From CAZOZZ01 sp965262425 (GTDB lineage: Bacteria > Acidobacteriota > Terriglobia > 20CM-2-55-15): 64,000 nucleotides of DNA. The translations under genes were made by a program, and so were the position numbers. Under the pieces are notes generated by a model that made no database searches, was not told where the DNA came from, and saw only the letters and a list, made by a program, of their open reading frames with translations. The stretch lies in contig OZ253536.1 of NCBI GenBank assembly GCA_965262425.1, positions 2,108,001 to 2,172,000 of the forward strand, given 5' to 3'. This document shows, piece after piece, positions 18,206-26,660 of the stretch; the first letter of the stretch is position 1, and each line of letters begins with the position of its first letter.

Positions 18206-19509
18206 ATTTCTAAAGCGGGATCGATACCGTCCTCGGCCAATTCCTCGGCAGACGCTTCCCGTGCCAACGTCCCCGGCGGGGTTTCGTACCAACCCGGATC
18301 CTCGTAGCTCGTGATGTCGTCGCGCACTTTCAGTACGGTAAACATCCCTCCCATGTCGATGTCGTCGTATTTGCCGGGAGTCGCCTTCATCGGGATGCTG
18401 TTGTCGGGAACGGGCATACCCATGCGACTCATTCCCGACATGCCGCTCTGGCCCATTGTCATGTATCCGGGCAGCAACGGACGAATCCGGCTGTCGAGGT
18501 TGCCGGGGTCGAGACCGAGCACGTTCGGCCCTTCGTGCCCCATCTGGTTCATGATGTGGTGCGTGAAATGGCAATGCATCGCCCAGTCGCCGGGTGCGTC
18601 GGCAACGAATTCGATGTCCCGCGTCGAGCCCACCGGCACCAGGACGGTGGTTTCGGGCCACTGCGCCGTTTCCGCGATGCGGCCGCCGTCGGTTCCCGTG
18701 ATCATGAAGGAATAGCCGTGCAGGTGGATCGGATGATTGTCCATCGCACTCAGGTTGCCGAATCGGATCCGAACCCGCTCACCCGTGCGGACGACCAGCG
18801 GATCGATTCCCGGAAAGGCTTTGCTGTTCATCGTCAGGACATTGAAATCCGTCATCTCGCGCGGGTCGGGGCGCCGGGTGCCGGTGGGGACAAACCATTC
18901 GCTCAGCACGATGGCGAAATCGCGATCAACCCGGTTTTGCGGGTTCCGTTCGTGGATCACAAGCATGCCCATCAGTCCCAAGCCCATCTGCGTCATCTCG
19001 TCGACGTGAGGGTGATACATGTATGTTCCGGGATGGAGGAACGTGAACTCATACCGGAATGTTTCTCCGGGCCGGATGTACGGCTGGTTGAGACCGCCGA
19101 CGCCGTCCATTCCGTTTGGCAGTATGACTCCGTGCCAGTGGACCGTGGTAGGTTCGGGAAGACGGTTGGTCACATAGATGCGCACCCGGTCTCCTTCCAC
19201 GGCTTCGATTGTCGGCCCCGATGTCCTGCCGTTGTACCCCCAGCACTCGCCCCTCAATCCCGGGGCAAACTCGTGATCGAGTGGCTCGGCAACGAGATGA
19301 AAGACTTTCACACCCTCGACGACTCGGAACGGGAGCGAGACGCCGTTCGGCGTCACGACGGAACCGACATCCGAGTTTCCGCCCTGGCTGGCGGAGTCCG
19401 CCGTTGGCGCCGCAGCCTCGGACTGTGCCCTGGCCAGTGTCGAGCGGCTGACCAGGAAGGCGCCTCCCGCCATCGCGGAACCCGTCATGAAATTTCTTCG
19501 CGACACCAT
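18199..19509 (-). CDS. Tat-exported multicopper oxidase
   Basis: A 436-residue oxidase likely to convert Cu(I) to less toxic Cu(II) in the periplasm. The start ATG 19509 yields a twin-arginine signal (SRRNFM) and follows a GGAAG site; an upstream in-frame extension lacks any signal. The copper ligands are visible: HWHG and YHPHVDE in the first domain, NHPIHLHGYSF and AMHCHFTHHIMNQM in the last, which together supply type 1, 2 and 3 sites. A Met-rich tail region (GQSGMSGMSRMGMPV) resembles copper-binding inserts of CueO/CopA enzymes. It is the last gene of the second copper operon, 19 bp after the TolC-type lipoprotein gene. Confidence 0.92.
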   Translation of the reverse strand: MVSRRNFMTGSAMAGGAFLVSRSTLARAQSEAAAPTADSASQGGNSDVGSVVTPNGVSLPFRVVEGVKVFHLVAEPLDHEFAPGLRGECWGYNGRTSGPTIEAVEGDRVRIYVTNRLPEPTTVHWHGVILPNGMDGVGGLNQPYIRPGETFRYEFTFLHPGTYMYHPHVDEMTQMGLGLMGMLVIHERNPQNRVDRDFAIVLSEWFVPTGTRRPDPREMTDFNVLTMNSKAFPGIDPLVVRTGERVRIRFGNLSAMDNHPIHLHGYSFMITGTDGGRIAETAQWPETTVLVPVGSTRDIEFVADAPGDWAMHCHFTHHIMNQMGHEGPNVLGLDPGNLDSRIRPLLPGYMTMGQSGMSGMSRMGMPVPDNSIPMKATPGKYDDIDMGGMFTVLKVRDDITSYEDPGWYETPPGTLAREASAEELAEDGIDPALEIY

Positions 19510-19528
19510 CTCGCTTCCCCCTCTTGCC

Positions 19529-20914
19529 CTATTTGGGCATACCCATGACTTCCGGCATCGACACCAGACGACCCGCCAGGATCTGATCCAGCCTGGACCG
19601 CACACGCCAGTAGTTTCGTAGCGCCGTTACGTAATCCTGTCCCGTACGGACCTGTTCCCGACGCGCCGAAAGGAGCTCGAACACACCCACCTGCATCGCG
19701 TTGTACTGCAGGAGGGTTTCGTGAACGACCTGCTCCCAGAGTGGAAGAAGGACCTCACGAAAATGGGCAGCCCGCCGCGTCGCGATCACCAATTCGTTTC
19801 GGGACGCCCGGACAACCGCTCGAATCTGAACCGCCCGGGCCAGATACTGCTGTTCGAGACGCCGCATCCGGGAACGTGCCTCATCGACTCGCCCCTGTCC
19901 TCGATTGAAGAGGGGCAGTTCCAGAGAGACGACGGCGCCGGTTTGCCGGATGCTTTCCTCACGCCCGACTTGGGCCCCGGCGCGCAATGACGGCAGGAGC
20001 CCTTCGGCCCGGGCAAGGTTCGCCTGTCGGGCAGACGACGTATACCGGTATTCGAGGCCGAGCAGGTCGAGGCTGTCTTCGATGGCTTGCACTTCCAGCG
20101 CTTCGAGGTCGGGCAACTCCCCTTCATCCTCCGGTTCGGCCAACCGCGCTGCCAGTTCCCAAACAGTGTCGCCCCCGGACAGTCCCATCCACACATTGAG
20201 ACCCTCACGACGGCCGAGCGCGGCAGCCTCCGCCAGGGTCGTCTCACTTCGCGCCTGCTCATAGAAGACACGTTCGTTCACCAGTTCCAACGCGGTGATG
20301 TTGCCCGCATCATACAGACGCTGGGCGGTGTCGTAGGACGCCGCCGCGGACTCGAGAACGGTCCGTTCCAACTCCAGAAACTGTTCGGCCATCTGGTAGT
20401 CGTAAAAGGCGTTGCGGACCTCGTATGCAAATTCCAGCGCAGCCCCCGCAGTTTCGACACGGGCCGCGTCGAACCCGGCGAGTGCCACTCCCCGCCTCAT
20501 GGGAAGGAGAAGGAGCCGGGTCAAATCCGTGGTCGCGACGAAGCCGAAATCGGAACGGCGACCGTCGGCGAAGGACCCGACATCACCCTCGAACTCGACG
20601 TTCGGCGGAAGGCTGGCCGAGACGAGCTGAGCCTGCGCAATCCCCAGATCTTCAAAACGTGCCTGCAAATCGGCGTTCTTCAAAAGGGCGATCTCAACGG
20701 CTTCGTCGGGACCGACGGGCTGGGCCAGCAACTCCTGGGCCAATTGATCCGCAGCCGGGTCCCCCGAGAGCTGCCGCCACTGCGGGTCGAGACCCGCCCG
20801 TTGCTCGAGCAGGACCTGGACGGACCCAAACCCCGCATCCCGGGGCGCACACGCCGACAGAGAGCCAATCAGAAGCAGCATGCAGGCGGAAACGACTGGT
20901 TTTGTTCTTCGCAT
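19529..20914 (-). CDS. TolC-family outer-membrane lipoprotein
   Basis: A 461-residue outer-membrane efflux factor. A signal peptide ends in lipobox LSAC, so it should be lipid-anchored, like CusC. Helical OEP repeats are visible around FYDYQMAEQFLELERTV and RASRNELVIATRRAAHFREV. The start ATG 20914 has GAGG 7 bases upstream; TTG at 20920 is less likely. It is in an operon with a CusF-like lipoprotein (9-bp gap) and the multicopper oxidase. It is distinct from the channel at 15900, so the island has two outer-membrane factors but only one RND pump. Confidence 0.87.
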   Translation of the reverse strand: MRRTKPVVSACMLLLIGSLSACAPRDAGFGSVQVLLEQRAGLDPQWRQLSGDPAADQLAQELLAQPVGPDEAVEIALLKNADLQARFEDLGIAQAQLVSASLPPNVEFEGDVGSFADGRRSDFGFVATTDLTRLLLLPMRRGVALAGFDAARVETAGAALEFAYEVRNAFYDYQMAEQFLELERTVLESAAASYDTAQRLYDAGNITALELVNERVFYEQARSETTLAEAAALGRREGLNVWMGLSGGDTVWELAARLAEPEDEGELPDLEALEVQAIEDSLDLLGLEYRYTSSARQANLARAEGLLPSLRAGAQVGREESIRQTGAVVSLELPLFNRGQGRVDEARSRMRRLEQQYLARAVQIRAVVRASRNELVIATRRAAHFREVLLPLWEQVVHETLLQYNAMQVGVFELLSARREQVRTGQDYVTALRNYWRVRSRLDQILAGRLVSMPEVMGMPK

Positions 20915-20923
20915 CCTCAATCC

Positions 20924-21439
20924 TCAGGGTTGGTCGACCGGAAGGACCTCGATGCTGAAAATCTGATATCCCCTTTCCGGTCGAACTTCGATCCTGAAAA
21001 GAATTTCATTGCCGACTTCGAGAGAATCGTTCATCGCCTCTGGGGCGACGGGGAATATCATCTGCATCGCACCCATCAAGCCTGGGATCTCACCATGCCG
21101 GATTTCAAGTTGGCCGTCCCGGATTCCCTGAATGACACCTTGACCGACATACGGCGCTTCACGTGTCCCGTCGGGAGTGCGGTTTTGGGCGTTGGCAGCC
21201 TCAGCCTGCTCGTGTTGGGGGTTCTCGCCCTCCACGGGCCGGAAGAGTCCCTCCGAGGGGTATAGAGGCGCATCCGGGTGCAGGATGGCCGCAGGATCGG
21301 AATGTGCCGGACCACTCGGGGCGTCGATGCGGGCCGGGTGATTCGACGCCAGATAGAGTGACGTGGAAACGCAGCCGGCGTTCATCACGACGAGCACCGA
21401 CAGGCTAAGAAAGCGTGCGGTTAAGTCGAACCTTTTCAT
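20924..21439 (-). CDS. CusF-like copper-binding lipoprotein
   Basis: 171 residues. The signal peptide with lipobox MNAGC indicates a lipoprotein; a linker rich in Ala, Pro and acidic residues leads to a C-terminal domain (about 95-171) with VGQGVIQGI, EIPGLMGAMQMIFPV and VGNEILFRIEV. This is the same type of domain as in the N-terminal part of the CusB adaptor at 13730. The His/Met-containing IRHGEIPGLMGAMQM segment corresponds to the metal site of CusF-like chaperones. Start ATG 21439 follows GAGAGGT. It probably passes Cu(I) to the efflux system or the oxidase downstream. Confidence 0.83.
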   Translation of the reverse strand: MKRFDLTARFLSLSVLVVMNAGCVSTSLYLASNHPARIDAPSGPAHSDPAAILHPDAPLYPSEGLFRPVEGENPQHEQAEAANAQNRTPDGTREAPYVGQGVIQGIRDGQLEIRHGEIPGLMGAMQMIFPVAPEAMNDSLEVGNEILFRIEVRPERGYQIFSIEVLPVDQP

Positions 21440-21551
21440 CGAGACCTCTCTAATAGTCTGTTTGGCAACTGGGCGAGCGAACCGAAAGCCCGAGCGACGG
21501 ACTTCCGAAAAACGAAATTCGCCAGCGAAACCGAAACTTGTCAAAGAGGAA

Positions 21552-21929
21552 TCAGATCAGAAAGGCGCAGGTCTGATGCAAAACGGCGAGAGTTTGAGGA
21601 GGTGGCTGGGCAAGCCGGTCCGGGAGCAGCGGGGCCTGGAGCGGGCTCGACACGACCATCTCCAACACTTCGTCGTCGATCGCCTCTGGTACCATATCGA
21701 TAACGACCGCGGCGCGCCGTTCCGCCGCCTGCATGTCGCGGCAACAAGGTTCGACCGGAGCTTTCTCTTCTCGAGGAGCGCAGTGACTTGCGGTGGGAGC
21801 TGCCACCGCCATCTGCATATAACATTGACACATTACCCCCAGCAGAAGGCTGGCCGAGACGATAGCCGGGACCCAAGTCGATTGTCGTAGCTGTCGCATG
21901 GAGTTTTTGGATCTTAACCCAGTCCCCAT
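21552..21929 (-). CDS. small exported Cys/Met-rich protein in the second copper operon
   Basis: Up to 125 residues: an N-terminal hydrophobic segment (VPAIVSASLLLGVMCQCYMQM), then HCAP and EPCCRDM cysteines, an acidic/hydrophobic middle, and the end HQTCAFLI. No known family recognised. Its plan (membrane segment, Cys/Met cluster, terminal FLI) parallels the protein at 17220, and both lie near the start of a copper operon. Starts at 21929 or 21899 are possible; neither has a good Shine-Dalgarno. It is 12 bp after the propeller-protein gene and 112 bp before the CusF-like gene. Confidence 0.6.
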   Translation of the reverse strand: MGTGLRSKNSMRQLRQSTWVPAIVSASLLLGVMCQCYMQMAVAAPTASHCAPREEKAPVEPCCRDMQAAERRAAVVIDMVPEAIDDEVLEMVVSSPLQAPLLPDRLAQPPPQTLAVLHQTCAFLI

Positions 21930-21941
21930 CCACCTACCAAC

Positions 21942-23075
21942 TCATTTCGGACGGATCGAGTCGCGAATTTCATGTTTGAAAACACCCTGATCCGAACCAA
22001 CAAGGATCAACTTTCCGGTGTGAACCACCGCGCTGGTAGCCCATCCCGGCAGATCGTCGAAGCGTACGCGCCACGAACCGTTGTTCAAGGTCAGGAGATA
22101 GCCACCGGGACGGCCTGGAACCAGTAGCTCCGTCGATCCACCCGTTCCGGACACCATGCGGGGAGGATACCGCAGAGACCAGTCATCGGAATCCTCGATG
22201 ACGACTGCAGGCGCTTCATCTGGGTCTGAGGATGAAAGAAGCCTGCGGCGGTCCGTCGAGCCGTCGAACCACAAGATCCTCTCACCGACAGAAATCGGAC
22301 CGGCCACCGGACAGGCATTGATCTTCCAGATTGGAGGACTCACCGGTTCCGGGCTTCCGAACCGGCCGCCGGGGGTCCCGACGATCTTGAATGGATCTCT
22401 ATAACCATCCGCCGTCGTGTTCCGAAAAGTGATGGTCAGCCTCCCGTTGTCCTCTGCCCGGATGTCCGGCAGACAGCACCCGCAAACGGAACTGTCCTGG
22501 TCAGCGGTCAGGTTCCGTTCAGTGACTACTCCGTCTTCGAAACGTGCATAGTAAAGGGCGGCAGGCTCTTCGGCGCGTTCTCGTTCGGCGACTCGTGGAT
22601 CGAGCCACACGGCGTGAAGAACGCCCGCGGCGTCGAACGAGATCGACGGAAATTCCTGCAGCACCCGTCCCTCGGTCTGGTTCAGCTTCACCGAAGGCGC
22701 GAACCTTCCACCGATGTCTCCTACCGCAACACGTATGTCGAACCCGCGGTCGGTCCAGGCGACTGCAACTTTATCACCGGGACCGATGGATACGGAGGCA
22801 CGCATCTCGTCGATCGGGCTCCGGTTGACGGAACCAGCAACGTCGTTGATGCGCATGGGCGCGGAAAACGAACCGCCATCAGAATAAGAAACAAACAGAT
22901 CCGATCCGTCCGGGCCTCGTTGTTTCCAGACAAGGAGTAAACCTTCGTCTCCTATGGCCTGGAGTTGAGGTTGAGAGACATTCGGACCGAACTCCGGGAA
23001 GCTCTGAGCCGAAGCAGCGGCACCGGTCGACGCGATCATCGCGACGAGCAGGCCCACAAACAATCTGAACACCAT
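21942..23075 (-). CDS. exported sialidase-like beta-propeller protein with CxCC motif
   Basis: A 377-residue protein with a signal peptide (about 1-23) and repeated beta-sheet units of the BNR/sialidase-like propeller type (LLLVWKQRG, LFVSYSDGG, VAVAWTDRG, LHAVWLDPR). The catalytic Arg triad of true sialidases cannot be assigned. SSVCGCCLPDI (Cys198, 200, 201) and NACPVAGP give a cysteine group unusual for sialidases. As first gene of the operon with the CusF-like protein and multicopper oxidase, a role in copper handling is suspected (inference). Start is ATG 23075 or, better spaced from GGGAGG, GTG 23072. Confidence 0.72.
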   Translation of the reverse strand: MVFRLFVGLLVAMIASTGAAASAQSFPEFGPNVSQPQLQAIGDEGLLLVWKQRGPDGSDLFVSYSDGGSFSAPMRINDVAGSVNRSPIDEMRASVSIGPGDKVAVAWTDRGFDIRVAVGDIGGRFAPSVKLNQTEGRVLQEFPSISFDAAGVLHAVWLDPRVAERERAEEPAALYYARFEDGVVTERNLTADQDSSVCGCCLPDIRAEDNGRLTITFRNTTADGYRDPFKIVGTPGGRFGSPEPVSPPIWKINACPVAGPISVGERILWFDGSTDRRRLLSSSDPDEAPAVVIEDSDDWSLRYPPRMVSGTGGSTELLVPGRPGGYLLTLNNGSWRVRFDDLPGWATSAVVHTGKLILVGSDQGVFKHEIRDSIRPK

Positions 23076-23197
23076 AACCTCCCTGACACCAGGTCACACA
23101 ATCTCTGGCCGATCTGTTCGTAAAGACAACTCGAGTTTTTCAACGATAGAACGGATGTGGCACAGCGTCAACTGATCGAGATGACCGAAACCGACGC

Positions 23198-23311
23198 TCA
23201 GTTGTAAGCTTGGTCGAGAAGTTGGTCGTAAGTCCGGATCGAACCGCCATTTGCGCGCGCGAAAACAACCGCGTCGCTTCTGTCCCGGAATCCGATCAGG
23301 CTGGGCATGCA
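23198..23311 (-). pseudogene. possible NosL-like C-terminal remnant
   Basis: The last 37 codons before a TGA at 23198 read CMPSLIGFRDRSDAVVFARA followed by NGGSIRTYDQLL, which resembles the C-terminal half of NosL-type copper chaperones (Cys, SxxAF, A..FA..hGG). The upstream part of such a protein is missing in this frame. A signal-peptide-like stretch (WTLVAVFSASQALSGAACPA) occurs just upstream in another frame, compatible with a frameshifted remnant. It lies between the CoA ligase and the copper operon. Chance similarity cannot be excluded. Confidence 0.35.
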
Positions 23312-23405
23312 GCGCCGGACAAGGCCTGGCTGGCCGAAAACACAGCCACAAGCGTCCACCCCGAGCAGATGAGACCTCACTTCACCCAGGTGCTTCGTCT
23401 CTCGG

Positions 23406-24965
23406 TCACTGTTCATCCCGCAGCTTGAAACGTTGAATCTTACCCGCAGCCGTCTTTGGAAGGTCGGAGACAAAATGGACCCTGCGGGGATACTTGTAAG
23501 GCGTCAGGCGCAGCTTGACGAAATCCTGCAGCTCGTGGGCCAGGTGATCGTCGCCGTTGACGTCCGATTTCAGGACCACATATGCCTTCGGCTTGAGCAG
23601 TTTGTTCTCGTCTTCCCACTGAACGACTGCCGATTCGAGGACCGCCTGATGTTCCACGAGGCAGTTTTCAACTTCGATCGGCGAAACCCACTGGCCCGAC
23701 ACCTTGAACATGTCATCGGACCGGCCGGCATAGAAAAGGAAGCCCTCCGGGTCCCGATAGTACTTATCGCCGCTCGAAAACCAGCCGTCCTTCCAGCGCT
23801 CCCGGTTCAGCTCCGCGCGATTCCAGTAGTACGGAGCGGTGCTCTGCCCCCGCACCCACAGATCGCCAATCTGGCCGGTCGCTACATCATTACCGTTCTC
23901 GTCGGAAATGCGCACCTGGTAGCCGGGTACGGGATGTCCCGTACTTCCGGGTTTGATGCGGCCCGGTCGCGCTGACGCGTACATGTGAAGGACTTCGGTC
24001 GAACCGATCGCGTCCAGGATTTCCAGACCAAAGCGCTCTTGCCATCGTTCAAATATCGCCGGCGGCAACGGCTCGGCCGCGGACACACAATGGCGGACGC
24101 TCGACAGGTCATACATCTGGTCCCCATCCGTAGCCGCCAGCATCCCGGCGTACAGTGTCGGCACCGAATAGAAGAGTGTCGGGCGGTGATCCTGCACAGA
24201 CCTGAGGATGATCTCGGGAGTCGGCCGGCCCGGATAGAGGACCGTCGTCGCTCCCACGTGCAATGGAAACATCAACGCGTTCCCCAAACCGTAGGCATGG
24301 AAGAGTTTTGAAGAAGAGAACGTGACGTCATCGGGGCCGATGTCCAGGATCGACCGGGCAAAGCCCTCCGAGCAGTAATTCCAATCCCGATGACGATGCA
24401 CCGCTCCCTTCGAAAGCCCGGTGCTGCCGGAAGTCCAGAGCCAGAAAGCGATGTCGTCACGATGCGTATCGGCTGCGTCCAGATCTGTAGATTGCCCTTC
24501 GATCCAAGCGCTCCAGATCCAATGTTCACCCGAGACGTTTCCTCGAACGATGACGTGCTCGAGGGTTTTCCGCCCGGACAGTATCGGCTGCACTTCTGCC
24601 CAGAAAGCCGCATCGACGACGAGCACTTTCGCCTCACTCTCGTCCAGGAAGTAGGCATAGTCGGGCGCGCGCAGCGCGGTGTTGGTCAAGACAGCCACGG
24701 CGCCGGCCTTGACGGTTCCAAGGTAGGCAGCGGCAAATTCCGGGCAATCGGGCAAGAGTACGAGCACCCGGTCACCCGATTTCACCCCGAGACCTCTCAA
24801 GCCGTTCCCGACGCGGTTCACCATCTCCTCGAGACCACCGTAGGTTACCCGGCGACCTTCCGAGATGATGGCCACCTTGTCGGACCGGCCTTCGTCAATA
24901 TGCCGGTCGACGAAATGCGTCGCCATGTTGTAACGGGATGGTAATCGTACGACGGTTTCTTCCAT
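23406..24965 (-). CDS. AMP-forming acyl/benzoate-CoA ligase
   Basis: About 519 residues of the ANL superfamily: activates a carboxylate with ATP and transfers it to CoA. P-loop-like motif WTSGSTGLSKGAVH, adenylate motif DAIGSTEVLHMY, hinge region WFSSGDKYYRDPEGFLFYAGRSDDMFK, and C-terminal catalytic Lys in PKTAAGKIQRFKL. The overall pattern (SSSKLFHAYGLGN, HYWNR-like YYWNRAELN) is close to benzoate-CoA ligases and 4-hydroxybenzoate relatives. ATG 24965 (MEETVVRLP) is preferred from homology to the family N-terminus, although its Shine-Dalgarno is weak; the frame is open to 25025, where GTG is possible. No aromatic degradation genes accompany it. Confidence 0.85.
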   Translation of the reverse strand: MEETVVRLPSRYNMATHFVDRHIDEGRSDKVAIISEGRRVTYGGLEEMVNRVGNGLRGLGVKSGDRVLVLLPDCPEFAAAYLGTVKAGAVAVLTNTALRAPDYAYFLDESEAKVLVVDAAFWAEVQPILSGRKTLEHVIVRGNVSGEHWIWSAWIEGQSTDLDAADTHRDDIAFWLWTSGSTGLSKGAVHRHRDWNYCSEGFARSILDIGPDDVTFSSSKLFHAYGLGNALMFPLHVGATTVLYPGRPTPEIILRSVQDHRPTLFYSVPTLYAGMLAATDGDQMYDLSSVRHCVSAAEPLPPAIFERWQERFGLEILDAIGSTEVLHMYASARPGRIKPGSTGHPVPGYQVRISDENGNDVATGQIGDLWVRGQSTAPYYWNRAELNRERWKDGWFSSGDKYYRDPEGFLFYAGRSDDMFKVSGQWVSPIEVENCLVEHQAVLESAVVQWEDENKLLKPKAYVVLKSDVNGDDHLAHELQDFVKLRLTPYKYPRRVHFVSDLPKTAAGKIQRFKLRDEQ

Positions 24966-25025
24966 GTGCGGCCACACCAGAACGACTTGGAACTCTAACT
25001 GCTCGTCAGCTCCTTTATGTATCAC

Positions 25026-25358
25026 CAGAATCGATCTATTTCAACACGAGAGCCCCGGGTCACTCCCCGCCCGGGGTGGAAATGCGGATTCGCGTGACGA
25101 CATGCCCGGTGTCGAGGGGCGGAAGCGTGGACGTTTCGGCTCGATCCGACGAGGCAAGTTCCTTAGGGAGTCAAATCGCTGACACCTCAGGTTGAATCCC
25201 TTGACGAATTCACTCCAGTGGGTCAACGGCCTTAGAGCCATAATTTACATGTATTGAAGAATTTACAGTAATCATGAAGTTCTGGCTTTCCAATTGCACT
25301 GACTATCGCGGGAGCCAGAGGCGATTCGGTGCTCCCGAAAAGGTGATGGGAAAACAAC
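25026..25358. other. intergenic region between CoA ligase and FliW genes
   Basis: A 333-bp divergent intergenic region that should hold the promoters of both neighbours. A hairpin CGGGAGC...GCTCCCG is visible at about 25308-25338, shortly before the FliW start. No gene, convincing -35/-10 pair, sigma-54 or sigma-28 site was recognised. Confidence 0.5.
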
Positions 25359-25889
25359 ATGACGACAAACTCGCTAGACAACGATGCTGGACGGCGACGA
25401 CGTTCCGGACTTCTGGAGGACATGGACGCGGTCCATGACATGGGAATCAGGGCCCGGGAAAAGCGCATCCACTTTCCCGAAGGCCTGATCGGTCTTTCTA
25501 ATTGCAAAGACTTCCGGCTGCGATCCACGCCAGAACTGGAACCGTTCGAGGAACTGCGCTGCGTGCACAGGTCCGAGGTCGGGTTCCTGGTCCTCGATCC
25601 GACATGGGTCGTCTCGGATTACGATCACGCGATCTCCTTCCAGGACTGGGAATGTATTGGTTCTCCGGACCCGTTGGCGAGGCAGGTTTTCGCCATCGCG
25701 ACCATCGGTCAATCGCTGGAGTCCAGCACGGCTAATTTTCTCGCACCGCTGATCATCAACCCGGCAGAGGCACTAGGCAGACAGGTCATCCTGTCCCACT
25801 CGGATTTCACTGTCGATCAGGCGTTGGCCGTCGGGAACAGCCGATCCTTCAGCCTTCATCCTCAAAGAACACAGTACGTAACTCACTAG
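25359..25889 (+). CDS. fliW: FliW-like flagellar assembly factor
   Basis: A 176-residue protein with the FliW pattern: IHFPEGLIGLSNCKDF near the start, VGFLVLDPTWVVSDY in the middle, STANFLAPLIINPAEALGRQVIL near the end. FliW binds flagellin and the allosteric site of CsrA. It has about 30 extra N-terminal residues rich in Arg and Asp. No flagellin, hook or csrA gene is nearby, so it is an orphan here; the C-terminal tail after QVILSHSDF also differs from classical FliW. A terminator follows at 25924. Confidence 0.75.
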   Translation: MTTNSLDNDAGRRRRSGLLEDMDAVHDMGIRAREKRIHFPEGLIGLSNCKDFRLRSTPELEPFEELRCVHRSEVGFLVLDPTWVVSDYDHAISFQDWECIGSPDPLARQVFAIATIGQSLESSTANFLAPLIINPAEALGRQVILSHSDFTVDQALAVGNSRSFSLHPQRTQYVTH

Positions 25890-25923
25890 AACCGAATTAA
25901 TCAGCTTCCATCCTAAAACTTCG

Positions 25924-25952
25924 AGGTCGCCTTGACGGGCGACCTTTTTTTT
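25924..25952 (+). terminator. intrinsic terminator after fliW-like gene
   Basis: The stem AGGTCGCC...GGCGACCT with a short loop is directly followed by eight T residues, a strong rho-independent terminator 35 bases after the stop codon. Confidence 0.85.
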
Positions 25953-26092
25953 GTGCGCCTGTTGTGAATGTGGACATATATGGTTATACATACCGTCTGA
26001 AGTGCCCTCCGTATTTCGGGGCGCGAGGATCCGCGATCAAGGAGCGGACGAGACGTCAAGTTATTCTTGAGCGGGCCTTAAGGGGGATTGTC

Positions 26093-26647
26093 GTGGCAAA
26101 GCCCTGGATACGAGTGGTTGATGAAGATGCGGCGGATATGGACCCGAGTCTGGCGGAATTGTACGGGAAAATGCGGGACCCCAGGGGACACGTCGACAAC
26201 ATCCTCAAGATCCACAGCCTGCATCCCGAGTCCCTGAAAATCCACTTTGATTTCTACAAACTGGTCATGTACGGACGTTCGAGTCTGTCCCGCATTCAGC
26301 GGGAGATGATCGCGGTCGTTGTGTCCGCGGCCAACGAGTGTCACTACTGAATACGCCATCACGCAGCGGGCCTGCGTCGACTGACCCAGGATGCTCCCTG
26401 GATTGATCAGCTGATCGAAGACTACCGGACGGTCGACCTGACCCCCGCCGATCGTGCCATGCTCGACTATGCCCTCGAGTTGACGGAGGATCCCGCGTCG
26501 CTCCGGGCGGATGATGTCGCGCGCCTGCGCGACGCCGGTTTCGACGACCGCAGTATCCTGGACATCAACCTGGTGACCGGCTATTACGCCTTCGTCAATC
26601 GTCTGGCCGACGGATTGGGCGTTCCCCTCGAAGATTTCTGGGACTAA
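26093..26647 (+). CDS. AhpD-like peroxidase-related protein, probable selenoprotein (TGA at 26348 read as Sec)
   Basis: Read through the single in-frame TGA, the gene encodes 184 residues of the carboxymuconolactone decarboxylase/AhpD superfamily, close to the 'peroxidase-related enzyme' group: WIRVVDEDAADMDPSLAELY, RDPRGHVDNILKIHSLHPE, REMIAVVVSAANECHY-U-IRHHAAGLRRL. In Cys relatives this active site is CHYCxxHH; here the TGA takes the place of the second Cys (Cys83, Sec86) and the proton-relay HH follows. After the TGA the same frame stays open with family-typical sequence (APWIDQLIEDY, DLTPADRAMLDYALELT, YYAFVNRLADGLGV) to a TAA. A SECIS-like hairpin follows the TGA. GTG 26093 with AGGGGG 7 bases upstream is the start. 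Alternative: a nonsense-mutated gene, less likely given the position. Expected role: thiol/selenol-dependent peroxide reduction. Confidence 0.88.
26348..26377 (+). promoter_or_regulatory. Sec codon and putative bacterial SECIS hairpin of the AhpD-like gene
   Basis: TGA 26348-26350 is followed after 10 bases by a perfect 6-bp stem ACGCAG/CTGCGT (26361-26366, 26372-26377) with loop CGGGC. The distance from TGA to the apical loop is 16 bases and G is among the first two loop bases. Both fit the published bacterial SECIS consensus (loop 16-37 bases from UGA, G in first two loop positions). SelB binding is inferred. Confidence 0.65.
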
Positions 26648-26660
26648 GGGCCCGAAGAAC

